From NCBI RefSeq assembly GCF_028275115.1, contig NZ_JAQCNH010000054.1:1-35148 (forward strand): DNA of 35,148 bases, written 5' to 3'. The notes under the pieces are model-generated. The model worked only from the letters and a program-made list of their open reading frames with translations. It was not told where the DNA came from and made no database searches. The position numbers and the translations under genes were made by a program. The DNA is from Halorientalis sp. (GTDB taxonomy: Archaea > Halobacteriota > Halobacteria > Halobacteriales > Haloarculaceae). This document shows positions 7,783 to 16,980 of the stretch, one piece after another (the stretch's first letter is position 1; each line of letters opens with the position of its first letter).

Positions 7783-10761
7783 ATGTCAGACGAAGATCCA
7801 GCACAGGAAGCGGAATTTCATGGTGTCCTCTTCACTAGACTGCAGGACCACATTCGTGAGTCCGAGACGGTTTTTGCGGAGCCTGTAGCGGAGAAGACAG
7901 TGGATAGCGGTTACACCGATATCTACGTTCCCAGTCCGCTGAATGGCGATCTAGTCATCGAGGTCAAACGCGATGACGTCTACCCACGCGACCGAGATGT
8001 CGTCCGACAGGCTCGGGACTATGCAGACGACCTCGGAACCGAGTTTTTTGCCACCTGTACCTCGAAAGACCTCTTTCTCTACCACTACGACGGCGAGTAC
8101 GACGTATCCGAGATAGAATTCCTGTACTTCGATCTTCGTCAGAAGCAGCTTCGGGAGTTCGTCGACGAACTGCTTTCTGCGGTCGTCCACGTCCACGAGC
8201 AGGGACAGCTCCCATCACAGCAGGAGCGTGAGCGAATCGTCGGTATCCTTCGGAGTTTTCACGCCTCTGTCTGGCCAACGTACAAGGCACTGGCAGCGGA
8301 GAAACACGGACGTAACGAGCGGTTCACGCAGGCGTTTAACGACTGGATCAGGGAAAACGACTATCTGTCTCTCTCAGACGACGAGCAGTTTGAAATCGCC
8401 GCCAAGCAGTATGCGTACCTGCTTACCAACAGAGTCCTGTTCTACGAAGTCGTCCGGGAGAAGACCCGTGCTGAATACGAGTCTGATGTCGGTGGGATGG
8501 TGACGCCGATCGAGACTGAGAGTGGCTTTCCGCTTGCCCCGCTCACTGATTACACGACTACCGAGAACCTGGCCCGGCATCTTCGCCAGCAGTTCCAGAC
8601 TGTCGTCGACGAGGTGGACTATCGTCCGGTATTCCAGGAACACTCAGACCTGTTTGCCGCGTTTCCAGAGAACCAGAAAGCACTGGGAATGCTGGAGGAT
8701 TTCGTCGCTAATATCGAGTCAGAGCGGATTACCGAACTTGACGAGGACCTTCTCGGTGAAGTCTACGAACAACTGATCCCTGCTGACGAACGGAGAGAAC
8801 TCGGGCAGTTTTATACACATCCCCGTATCGCCGAAACACTCGCCGAATGGGCCATTGCTCGCCCGGATGAAGGAATTGGGCGACCCTCCGAGGAACGGCC
8901 TCGTGTCCTCGACCCTGCATGCGGAAGTGGGACCTTCACCGTGGAGAGCTACAACATTCTGCGAAACCTATACACACAGGCGGAGCATCAAAAACTGATC
9001 GACGGACTGGTGGCTGTCGACATCAACCGTTTTCCGCTCCATCTGACGGCACTGAATCTCTCGTCACAGAATATTCAAGAAGAGACGGACCATCTCCACA
9101 TTTTCGATGATAGCTTCTTCAATATGGACCCCGAAACGAATCGGCTCGTCGATACGCGGATCAACGCTGCTGAAGGCTCTAATGAAGAAATTGGGAAGTT
9201 CGATGCTGTTGTGGGCAACCCCCCGTACATTCGCCAGGGGGACCTCCATCCGAGCAAAGAACATTTTCGGGGACACCTCCGCGTCTTCGGTCGGGAGGGC
9301 TACACGACATATCTCGATGGCTCAAAGTCGCTCAGCGGGAAGTCCGACGCGTATGTCTATTTCATCACCCATGCGACTCAGTTCCTCCGGAACGGCGGCC
9401 GCCTCGGGTTTATTATCCCAAACAAATGGCTGACCTCACGGTACGGTGAGTCACTTCAGCAATTCTTATTCGACCACTACAAAATCGAAGGCGTCGTCGG
9501 GTTCACAGCGCGGGCGTTTGAGGACGCGCTGGTCGATACAGTCCTGCTCATGATAGAACGGTGTCACGACCAGGAACAGCGCGAAGATACGACGATACCG
9601 TTCATCAGGATTCGAGAACCGATGGACGCTGACGACATTATCGACACAGTTGCCGTTGATTATCAGACGCCTGACGGTGCGTACATGGAAATCCGGGACC
9701 GACCGGCGTACCGCGTGGCTGCTGTTGAGCAGTCCTACCTGATGGAAACCGGCCCAGGAAAGCTCCTGCCGTACATCCGTGCTCCGAGTGAGTTTATCGA
9801 ACTGCTCGAACACCAGGCGCTGGTCCCGTTAGATGACGATATTGGTGATATAAAACGCGGAACGATGACCGGCGCGAACGGGTTCTTCTTTGTGAATGAG
9901 GAAGCTCGCCAGGATTGGGATATCGAAGACCGATTCCTTCAGCCGGCGATTAAGAGTATCAGCGATGTGGATTCGCGTGTCGTCCGTGCCGAGGACACCG
10001 AAAAGTACCTGTTCGACATCCATGAGTATGTCCAGCAGGTTGAGCGTGATACTGGGGGCCTTGCGGGTGACTCCGCTCTCGTAACCCGAGTCAAAAACGC
10101 GCTTGAGCGGGATGGCTACTCCGGTGCCCGATCGTATATCGAGTGGGGAGAACGTACGGAACATCACACTGGTCGAACCTGTGAGAACCGAGAGGTGTGG
10201 TTCGATCTTGGTAGTTTAAATCCACCTGAGATATTACATCCCAAGTTCTTCAACGAACGTGTCTATACGATAGCGAACCCAGACCGGCTCATGCCGTCGA
10301 ATGCCATCGACTGCATCAATCTTGATGAGTCAGTTGATTCTGACGCGATGGTCGCCTTTTTCAATTCGACAGTGTATAAAGCGCTTCTCGAAACATGGGG
10401 GCGAGCAGAAGGCGGTGGTGCACTCCAGCTCATGACCTACGAAGTGTCTTCGGTCCCTGTGCTGGACGTCAGAAAACTCGACAGTGACACGCGGGAACGG
10501 CTCGCTGATGCAAAAGACCGGCTCATCGAAGGGAACGACGGTGCACAGACGGACATCGATACACTCATTTTGGACATTCTCGGTCTCGAACTGTCTGTCG
10601 AGCGGTTCAGAGAGCTCTACGAAGGGATGGTTCAGCGTCGGATTAGCAGTGGTGCAGACGTCGAACTGCTGGTTGAAGACGTCGAGGAGTTCGACGGGGA
10701 GGTGACACGGACGTTTTCACGGGAGAAGGGCGAAGCAACCAATATTTCAGAGTACATGTAG
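7783..10761 (+). CDS. type IIG restriction-modification enzyme (Eco57I-like, single polypeptide)
   Basis: A 992-residue fusion of nuclease, N6-adenine methyltransferase and target recognition regions. Near the N-terminus a PD-(D/E)xK-like site is visible: D46, then E60-V-K62 in DLVIEVKRDD. A helical connector follows. Methyltransferase motif I is DPACGSGTF at residues 377-385 and motif IV is NPPY at 479-482. The C-terminal 300 residues, with RGTMTGANGFFF and AFFNSTVYKALLETWGRAEGGGALQL, correspond to the target-recognition part found in Eco57I-type enzymes. An in-frame TTG lies eight codons upstream, but the ATG at 7783 sits 26 bases after a TATA-like element, so I chose it. It would methylate and cut foreign DNA. 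No separate specificity, methylase or BREX genes adjoin it, so it looks self-contained. It lies among pseudogenes and IS relics, consistent with horizontal acquisition. Recognition sequence unknown. Confidence 0.88.
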   Translation: MSDEDPAQEAEFHGVLFTRLQDHIRESETVFAEPVAEKTVDSGYTDIYVPSPLNGDLVIEVKRDDVYPRDRDVVRQARDYADDLGTEFFATCTSKDLFLYHYDGEYDVSEIEFLYFDLRQKQLREFVDELLSAVVHVHEQGQLPSQQERERIVGILRSFHASVWPTYKALAAEKHGRNERFTQAFNDWIRENDYLSLSDDEQFEIAAKQYAYLLTNRVLFYEVVREKTRAEYESDVGGMVTPIETESGFPLAPLTDYTTTENLARHLRQQFQTVVDEVDYRPVFQEHSDLFAAFPENQKALGMLEDFVANIESERITELDEDLLGEVYEQLIPADERRELGQFYTHPRIAETLAEWAIARPDEGIGRPSEERPRVLDPACGSGTFTVESYNILRNLYTQAEHQKLIDGLVAVDINRFPLHLTALNLSSQNIQEETDHLHIFDDSFFNMDPETNRLVDTRINAAEGSNEEIGKFDAVVGNPPYIRQGDLHPSKEHFRGHLRVFGREGYTTYLDGSKSLSGKSDAYVYFITHATQFLRNGGRLGFIIPNKWLTSRYGESLQQFLFDHYKIEGVVGFTARAFEDALVDTVLLMIERCHDQEQREDTTIPFIRIREPMDADDIIDTVAVDYQTPDGAYMEIRDRPAYRVAAVEQSYLMETGPGKLLPYIRAPSEFIELLEHQALVPLDDDIGDIKRGTMTGANGFFFVNEEARQDWDIEDRFLQPAIKSISDVDSRVVRAEDTEKYLFDIHEYVQQVERDTGGLAGDSALVTRVKNALERDGYSGARSYIEWGERTEHHTGRTCENREVWFDLGSLNPPEILHPKFFNERVYTIANPDRLMPSNAIDCINLDESVDSDAMVAFFNSTVYKALLETWGRAEGGGALQLMTYEVSSVPVLDVRKLDSDTRERLADAKDRLIEGNDGAQTDIDTLILDILGLELSVERFRELYEGMVQRRISSGADVELLVEDVEEFDGEVTRTFSREKGEATNISEYM

Positions 10762-10885
10762 CCGCCGAACAGTTCCTCTCGTCTTCGGCCAACAGTTGTT
10801 TCCGAATTTAATCGCCCCCGTCGCGCTCACACTGGTGCCCGACCGCGATGAAGAAAGTCTCGTCGCTCATCGGTTAAACTGAGCG

Positions 10886-11530
10886 TCATCCGAGCCCAGC
10901 CCGCCAGATCTGAATCCGGTCGTTGTCATCGATGGCACTGAACTTCCCGCCCCGGTCGGGGACGTTGTCCGGACTGACTCGCCGAACCGAGTGGAGGAGC
11001 TCTTGACCACTCCAGGCAACGTCGCCTATCATCAGACGTTCTTCGAGCCGCTTATCGACGTACTGGACCAGATTGTACAGAACGGTCGCGACGGTGACGG
11101 AGTATGCCTGGATTCGACGCTCGCTGTAGCCACATTTCGCCCGGCGGCGGCTCTCGGCCTCTCGTACCGCGGTTTCGATGCCCCACCGGTTTCGGAGCTG
11201 CTGTTCCGGCTTCGCAATTGCGCTCGTCGATGTCCGTATCGCGACGAGGATTGCGTGACTACGGTCGCGATTGTCGACCACAGTCTCTGCGGGCGGGACC
11301 GGCTGAGCAAACGCGTTCGACAGCGGTGAGAAGCCCCTGTCCCCGAAGCGGACGCGTTTCGGTGTGGCGATGTCGCCGGTCTCAGTTTCATCGAGTCGCT
11401 CTTCGACATCCCCGTGGTCTCTACAGAGAAAACAGGCCGAGTAACACGACACGAGTCGAACACCGGCTCACAGCCGCGTCATGCGACTCGTCAGTGCCGA
11501 GTCGCAGAAGCAGGTCACGAATGGTAAACG
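10886..11530 (-). pseudogene. IS4-like DDE transposase, 3' fragment
   Basis: The minus-strand frame reads LRNRWGIETAVREAE followed by RRRAKCGYSERRIQAY and VTVATVLYNLVQYVDKRLEE. This matches the catalytic-Glu block of IS4-type DDE transposases (Y-x2-R-x3-E-x6-K), with the leading Tyr replaced by Leu. It ends IQIWRAGLG. Upstream the frame breaks near 11410-11460, and traces such as LLLRLGTDESHDAAV appear in another frame to about 11530. The N-terminal DD portion is absent, so the fragment is inactive. No terminal inverted repeats were identified. Confidence 0.7.
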
Positions 11531-11689
11531 TACTATTACAAAACAATAAATGTCACTCTGCAGTTATAGTAACTGAGGAGGCCACTCACAGACCACCCGA
11601 AACACTGTGGAACAACGCGCCGACATGGACGCGGGGTACTCATTCACGATGATTTGCAGGGATCGCACGGTGTCGGCTGTCCGATCCTG

Positions 11690-12157
11690 AGTCGGCGGTG
11701 GTTGTCGAAAAAGCGGGACTGAGCGTTTCGAAGCGTCCCGTTCAGCCGCCACAGCCGACGACGTCGAGCAGGATGAATTTCGCGACGAGCTCGAAAAGCG
11801 GCGGGAGATAGCCGCTATCGTGGTCCGTATCGACCGGTTCAAAAATCCGCGTGCGTCGAGTCGCGTGCCGCGTGAGTTCCACGCTGTACGCGGTCATCTG
11901 TCGGACGTGCTGGCGAACGCGACTGGACGTGTCTGCTGGACGCAGTCACCGAAGACGGTGATTGTTTCTCCTCCCGACTCGGGGAGTATCTCATCGCCGC
12001 ACGCCCAACACATACCATCGCAGAATTATGTGAAGAATTCGAAAATGAACTGGCCGTGGTACCGGATGGCGCACCACACTTTCGGGCGCTGGCAGTCGCG
12101 ACCTGGAGGCGCGATGCAACTCATGTCACGTCGAGAAGCCACCACCACTTCCAGTAG
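11690..12157 (+). pseudogene. decayed gene of unknown function
   Basis: Two acidic, haloarchaeal-looking stretches lie in different frames: DDVEQDEFRDELEKRREIAA and VVRIDRFKN (about 11760-11850), then DWTCLLDAVTEDGDCFSSRL with LGEYLIAA, AELCEEFENELAVVPDGAPH and FRALAVATWRRDATH (about 11925-12130), ending at a TAG at 12155-12157. The composition contrast with the Arg/Ser-rich alternatives is strong, so a frameshifted former gene is likely. I do not recognise the family. Confidence 0.4.
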
Positions 12158-12643
12158 AATTTGCCGTCTTCGGTGCGCGTCCAGTTGTCGAACTGATACG
12201 GACTGTGGGTTTCGGTGGCGTGGAGCCGTCGTCGGCGGCAGACTGCCGGCGACGAGACAGCGTCGCCGCATACGACCGCCGTTCCGAGCGGTGGTCAGCG
12301 ACGAGAAGAACCGGTCGTTGAGTGACCGATTCGCTGGACTAGCCCTGCGTGCCCGGGTGCCGTCCGGGCTACCCGGGGCAGCGGTTCACAACTGTTCTGA
12401 AACAACAGACGTACCAGAGACCAGAAACGTCGTCAGCCGTAATCCAACCTCCTGAGAACTGGCAAGCGAGGCTCTGTTCGTCTAACCGGCAGTCCAACCC
12501 GATGCCGAAGCGCCTGCTGTAGTAGTCTCGGGCATCTCGTGATGTGTGGCTGAACAGGGAATCTCACCCCGCTGGCGAGACCGTGTTCGATCCGTGTAGA
12601 GTTGGTCGTGAACGAACTGCTGTTCCTATCCCGAAACACGTTG

Positions 12644-13144
12644 TCAAACGCTGTCTGCCTGGTCTCCTGCATCTGTTTCCCCCATCGTGGCGTGCCGGTG
12701 CCGTTCCTCTTTGATTTCCGGGTGGTCGACGGCGACGGAATCTTCGATACCGTGTTTGGTCAGTGCCGCCAGTGCAGGGCAGTCTTCGTTACTATCGACG
12801 CCCAATGCGTACCGACGTATCGCCCGAGGAGTCCGGCGCTCCAGATGGCCTCGTCGTACCTGCATGGCGACCTACTCAGCGCCCGATTCACGGACGCCCG
12901 CTGGTCTGGCGCGAGTTCGCTCGGGCGGCCCAGTGCGAGCTATCGGTGGCCGCCCGGTCCGGTGGCCGCGTCTCGAACCGGTTGAGCCAGGCGCACACCG
13001 TGGCTCTGACACGCCGTACCACCGGTCGTCGCCACACTCCCTGTCCGTGAGTGCCACGACAAGCCCTGTAGGGCCTTTCGAGGGCTCTGTGTCGCTGACC
13101 CCTTCCCGCAACGTCCCCACGATGTGTTCCAGAACCGTCTCCAC
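12644..13144 (-). pseudogene. possible decayed gene of unknown function
   Basis: The minus strand starts METVLEHIVGTLREGVSDTE and continues GPTGLVVALTDRECGDDRWY, a plausible protein start. The frame then degenerates near 12990. A second plausible stretch, RAIRRYALGVDSNEDCPAL with AALTKHGIEDSVAVDHPEIK, occurs at about 12680-12825 in another frame. They could be pieces of one broken gene or of two. No family recognised; low confidence. Confidence 0.3.
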
Positions 13145-13232
13145 TATCGGCGTCAGCCGCCGAGATTACAGCCGCTTTCTGTGCTGTCCCGGCAGGGAGC
13201 ATCGTGCTGCACTCACCTTGACGGTCGGCCCG

Positions 13233-14237
13233 TCAGCGACTCTCCAGCCAGTCGATGGGGTTCGCCTCGAACGGGTCGCCGCGCTCGTCGCCGACACTAT
13301 CCTCGGAGCCGCTCTCGGTGTGGGTGGCCTCGGCCGTGTCGGTCGTCGGCGCCTCCATGGTGGTCGCGGCGGCCGGAGCGGTGTCGGTTCCATCGGCGCC
13401 CGTTGCCGTGGTGTCCCGGGACTGATTCCAGAGCAATGCCGTGACGGCTCCGAGTGCGAGCGCAAGTGCGACCGTCAGCAGGGACCGTCCACCGCCACCC
13501 GCAGGCTGGCCGGCGCCGACCTGCTCCGCCGCTTCGCCCGTTTCCCCCTGTGGTGTGGCGGGGCCGCCCCGGAGTCGGTTCCAGAGCGCAGTTCCGATGA
13601 CGCCGAGGGCGGCGCCGACTCCCAGAGAAGCCGCCGTAGTGGGGCCGTCCTCGCCGCCGAGTGCACCTGCGGTCATTGCGAAGGCACCGCCGGCCGCGCC
13701 GGTGGCGACGGGTTCGGGTTCGGCGACGGCCTCCTCGGCGTCGGCGATGGCCTCGTCCTCGTCGACGCCCAGGAGTCGAGACTCCGCGGGCGTGCCGGCG
13801 TTGACGTGGTCCTCGAGCGCTTGGAAGAACTCGTTGACGAGGTTGTCAGCGACGCTGCTCAGCGCACGTTCGCCCATGTTCGCAGTAATGCCCGACACGT
13901 CGGCACTGGCCTCCCAGACGACGGTCGTCGTCCCGTCGCCGTTGTCCCGGAGCGCCTGCCGGATCGATACCTCGAAGCAGTTGCGGCTGGCCTCACCGCT
14001 CGCCTCTATTTCGAGCCGGTTGGGACGGTCCGTCTCGGCCACCACACCGTCCACGTCGAAGAAGGGCTTGACGCTGCCGACGCCAACCGCGAGTGTCGCG
14101 GTCAGTTGCGAAGGGGTTTCGAGGGTCATCGACTCACAACCCGGCGCGGCGTCTTGGAGGATGTCCGGATCGGTGACGTACTTCCACAGCTCTTTGGGGG
14201 TTCCGTCGACGGTGAACTCGCCGGCGAACTCCATCAT
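13233..14237 (-). CDS. coxG: CoxG-like SRPBCC protein with C-terminal membrane segments
   Basis: A 334-residue protein. Residues about 1-150 form the CoxG (CO dehydrogenase subunit G) SRPBCC fold, starting MEFAGEFTVDGTPKELWKYV and including DPDILQDAAPGCESM, the family hallmark. The rest is a low-complexity Ala/Gly/Glu linker with two hydrophobic segments (about 203-220 and 252-270) and a Thr/Ala/Asp-rich tail. CoxG proteins anchor or mature molybdenum hydroxylases at the membrane, so it probably serves the CoxS/CoxL enzyme in this window. Tandem ATGs start the gene (14237 and 14234) after GAGGTGG, a usable Shine-Dalgarno. It lies 258 bases downstream of the CocE-type hydrolase on the same strand; a TATA-like AGATATTTA lies near 14395 on the minus strand. 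Confidence 0.88.
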   Translation of the reverse strand: MMEFAGEFTVDGTPKELWKYVTDPDILQDAAPGCESMTLETPSQLTATLAVGVGSVKPFFDVDGVVAETDRPNRLEIEASGEASRNCFEVSIRQALRDNGDGTTTVVWEASADVSGITANMGERALSSVADNLVNEFFQALEDHVNAGTPAESRLLGVDEDEAIADAEEAVAEPEPVATGAAGGAFAMTAGALGGEDGPTTAASLGVGAALGVIGTALWNRLRGGPATPQGETGEAAEQVGAGQPAGGGGRSLLTVALALALGAVTALLWNQSRDTTATGADGTDTAPAAATTMEAPTTDTAEATHTESGSEDSVGDERGDPFEANPIDWLESR

Positions 14238-14495
14238 ATGCGTCCACCTCTCGTTGCCGCCGTGTTCTCCGGACGACCGGTACCGCAGTGCCGTGTCGCG
14301 TGTGCGTCTGTCGTCATAGGTCTGTGTACCGGGCGAGGCCGTAGGACGCCGGCACTCACCCGTGACTATTTCGTGTGAGTCCGACCGTCGTAAATATCTA
14401 CCGGGGCAGTGTCCGCTGGGGGTCGACTCTCTGGTCCGCCGGCACCGCAGTCGTCAACCGGCCGAATAACCGCGTGCCAGCGAGCTGAGTGTGGT

Positions 14496-16424
14496 TCAGT
14501 CGTCGGTCGGCCGGACGGGTAGTTCGATGTGGGTTGAATACTGCTGGTCGTGGCGAACGGTGTTCTCGGCGACACGTCGCTGGCCGGGGCCGTACAGCGG
14601 CCCACCGGTGTTGTGGTTCACGTCGAAGCGCGGCCAGTTCGACGAAGAGATGTCGAGCCGGATGCGGTGCCCGGGTTTGAACCGGTTGGCGGTATCGTAC
14701 GGCTCCATGTAGAACTCGTAGACTGCGCCGGGGCTGAGGAGGTCGGGCTCGTCGCGGTAGCCACGGTAACGGCCCCGGCAGATGGAGTCCGAGATGTTCA
14801 ACGCGTACCCGTCGGGGTGGGTCTCGCTCTCGGGGTACTCGTCGATGAGTTTGACAGTGAAGTCGGTGTCTTCGCCGTCGGTCGCGCCGTAGACCCGCGC
14901 CCGAATCGGGCCGACGATGTCGACCGGTTCCTCCAGCGGTGGGGTCCGGAAGACGAGTACGTCGTCGCGGTCGGCGAGTGGGCCGTATGGCGGGCTGGCA
15001 CCGAAGGTGTCCTCGTCGGTGCGCTGGTCGTATCCGCCTCGCCCCGCGAAGTCGATGATGTTGCGGTCGCCCAGCGGGTGGTCCCGGACGGACTCCTCGC
15101 GGGGCTCGTAGGTGAGGTACGAGGAGGTGTTGCCGCCGATGGTCGGCACCGGGTCGGTCGGGTCGAACTCGAAGGTGGTCGCGTCGTCGCCACCGGCGGG
15201 GAGTTCGGTCGAGAGGGTGCCGTCGCCGCGGGCGTAGAAGCGGGTCATCTCCGTCTCCGCGGGGGGCCAAGCGTCGGCCTGGTGCCACTCGCCGCCGTGG
15301 AAGAGCAACCCGTCGTCGGTCCGGTGGCCGTCGCCGGTACCCATCAGGAAGTACTCGACGCGTGGCTTGTCGCTCCAGCCGTCCCCGTCGCCGAGGTACT
15401 GCTCGAAAAAACGGAGACGGGTCTCGCGGTAGTTCCGGGCGGCGGCCTCGCCGAACGCGAGGTTACCGGCGGTGGGGTGTTCCCAGCTCAGCGGCGGGAA
15501 CAGTAGCGCGTCGCTGTGGTCGTGACCGCCGGGGAGCCGGGCAAGGTGGGTCCACGGTCCCATCAGAAGGTAGTGGTCGGACTCCTTCCGGTCGCCGAGG
15601 CCGACGAAGTTGTCACAGGTCGCACCGGTGTACGAGTCATACCAGCCGCCGGCGTACACCGTCGGCACGTCCGCCGACTGGTCGTAGTGCCGTTCGAAGT
15701 TCAGTCCGGGATTTTGCCAGAGGTCGGCGCTCGCGCTCCCGGTCTCCATGATGTCGAAGGCCCATTCTTCATAGCCCGGTAGCGCCGCCAACGGCGACTC
15801 GCCGCGCTCGATTGGGCTATCCGCGAGCACGTCGCGCACGTCCACGTCCGCGAACCGCTGTTGCATCTCGGGGTCGGCGAGTGACTCGTGGGCGAAGCCG
15901 GCTCCGAGAGTGAGCGCCCAACAGAGCCACCGCAACTCGAAGGCGCCGTTGTGCCGGAAGGTCTTCTTGCGGCCGTTGGCCGCGCCCATGTTGACGAACG
16001 TTCCCGAGAGGCCCTCAGGGTCCTGCGTGGCGAGGGCGCTCTGGACCCACGCGCCGTAGGAGGTACCTAGCGTCGCCACCTGGCCGTCACAGTAGTCCTG
16101 TTCGGCGAGCCACTCGACGGTGTCGGCACCGTCCGCAGCCTCGTTTTTATGAATGTAGAAGTCACCGCCACTGTCGAAGCGCCCCCGAACGTCCTGGATG
16201 GCGACGACGTAGCCGCGGCGAGCGTACCACTCGCCGTGGCGCAGACGGCCGCCGGTGCGGTCGTAGGGAGTGCGGTCGAGCAGCGCCGGTCGCGGCTCGT
16301 CGAGCATCTCCCCAGTGTCGGGGTCGGCCGGTCGGTAGATATCTGTCGCCAACTCCGTCCCGTCTCGGGTCTCGACGCGGACGTTCAACGCCGCGTGGAC
16401 GCCGTACTCAGGTTGTGTCGCCAT
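14496..16424 (-). CDS. CocE/NonD family hydrolase (X-Pro dipeptidyl-peptidase-like)
   Basis: A 642-residue serine hydrolase of the CocE/NonD alpha/beta-hydrolase family with a C-terminal jelly-roll (PepX_C). Nucleophile Ser122 is in GTSYGA. Asp263 in GGWYDSY and His293 in GPWTHLAR complete the catalytic triad. DVRGRFDSGG near residue 80 is the usual oxyanion-side motif. The C-terminal part has ISSSNWPRFDVNHNTGG, typical of the jelly-roll domain. I chose the ATG at 16424 (MATQPEYGVHAAL) because the further upstream frame is Arg-rich. Family members hydrolyse esters or amides (cocaine esterase, glutaryl-7-ACA acylase, dipeptidyl peptidase). The substrate here is unknown. Its position before coxG, divergent from the nucleobase permease, suggests a role in the same catabolic island. 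Confidence 0.9.
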   Translation of the reverse strand: MATQPEYGVHAALNVRVETRDGTELATDIYRPADPDTGEMLDEPRPALLDRTPYDRTGGRLRHGEWYARRGYVVAIQDVRGRFDSGGDFYIHKNEAADGADTVEWLAEQDYCDGQVATLGTSYGAWVQSALATQDPEGLSGTFVNMGAANGRKKTFRHNGAFELRWLCWALTLGAGFAHESLADPEMQQRFADVDVRDVLADSPIERGESPLAALPGYEEWAFDIMETGSASADLWQNPGLNFERHYDQSADVPTVYAGGWYDSYTGATCDNFVGLGDRKESDHYLLMGPWTHLARLPGGHDHSDALLFPPLSWEHPTAGNLAFGEAAARNYRETRLRFFEQYLGDGDGWSDKPRVEYFLMGTGDGHRTDDGLLFHGGEWHQADAWPPAETEMTRFYARGDGTLSTELPAGGDDATTFEFDPTDPVPTIGGNTSSYLTYEPREESVRDHPLGDRNIIDFAGRGGYDQRTDEDTFGASPPYGPLADRDDVLVFRTPPLEEPVDIVGPIRARVYGATDGEDTDFTVKLIDEYPESETHPDGYALNISDSICRGRYRGYRDEPDLLSPGAVYEFYMEPYDTANRFKPGHRIRLDISSSNWPRFDVNHNTGGPLYGPGQRRVAENTVRHDQQYSTHIELPVRPTDD

Positions 16425-16979
16425 GCTCCGACGGAGTGCCGTCACCGTCAAATAAGTTACGTAGCCGGTCTCCGTCCACCATCGGCACCGGTACCGGCGA
16501 CCTTCGAACCGCCTCCCCGGCGACACCCGGGCAGCACTCGTGCGACGCCGTTTCGCTCACGACGCCCGAGCGCCGTTCTGTACAGCGTCGTCTTTCGTAC
16601 CTGTGACGGTGGCTCGGCCCGCCGGTGTTGTCGGTCCCGGCGTCGAACGACGACGGCCCCCACCGACCGTCGCGACGTCACCGCTCCCGCTCAAGCGTAC
16701 GTGGAATAGAGTCACCGCCGCGCCGGGGAACTACTCCAGCGCGCAGTCCCTCCCGCGCACGCCTCGAACTGCCGGCGGAGTCGAGGATTCGCTGCCACAT
16801 ACGCCGTAGCACACTATCACACGATATAAGTATTTGCTGTGGCCTCGGGGCGCGGGCGGGAAGGTTGTCACAAAATTTCCCCACCATCAATAGCTTTATG
16901 ATGCTGATTTACATCTCACGAATGTCGGAGTGACGCGGTTGTGAGTAACTATCACTCAGAATCGTTCCGATTGTAAATC
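16425..16979. other. divergent intergenic region with permease promoters
   Basis: There is no gene in the 555 bases between the CocE hydrolase and the permease. The left 370 bases have only basic, motif-free frames. The right part is AT-rich with two TATA-like elements, GATATAAGTATT at 16823-16834 and CTTTATGATG at 16894-16903, followed by the structured leader described separately. Confidence 0.55.
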
Positions 16980-16980
16980 A
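16894..16980 (+). promoter_or_regulatory. permease promoter and structured leader
   Basis: A TATA-like TTTATG (16895-16900) predicts transcription starting near 16922, exactly at an ATG that opens a three-codon ORF (ATG TCG GAG TGA). An exact 9-base inverted repeat, TGATTTACA (16905-16913) and TGTAAATCA (16972-16980), has its second arm ending on the A of the permease ATG. Inside are TCGGA/TCCGA (16925-16929/16966-16970) and two mutually exclusive hairpins: GAGTGA/TCACTC (16928-16933/16952-16957) and TGAGT/ACTCA (16942-16946/16954-16958). It could act as a DNA operator or, from the upstream promoter, as an RNA leader. Confidence 0.45.

Larger units (their letters stand above)
11531..13232. 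other. 1.7 kb region of decayed coding sequence
   Basis: There is no intact gene between the transposase fragment and coxG. Two patches look like former genes and are listed separately (11690-12157 plus strand, 12644-13144 minus strand). The remainder has short Arg/Ser-rich frames with no motifs. A GC-rich hairpin-like patch (GCCCGGGTGCCGTCCGGGC) lies near 12351-12369. Confidence 0.45.

Noticed and set aside
7783..10761. BREX PglX methylase
   Set aside because: No pglZ, brxC or brxA/B neighbours, shorter than PglX, and an N-terminal nuclease-like site is present.
12687..14378. Long plus-strand open frame opposite coxG (563 codons)
   Set aside because: Composition is Arg/Gly-rich and motif-free, and it runs antisense to a protein with clear CoxG features; GC-rich DNA commonly gives such antisense frames.
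14550..15506. Plus-strand 318-codon frame opposite the CocE hydrolase
   Set aside because: Antisense shadow of a gene with a complete catalytic triad; no promoter or family match.
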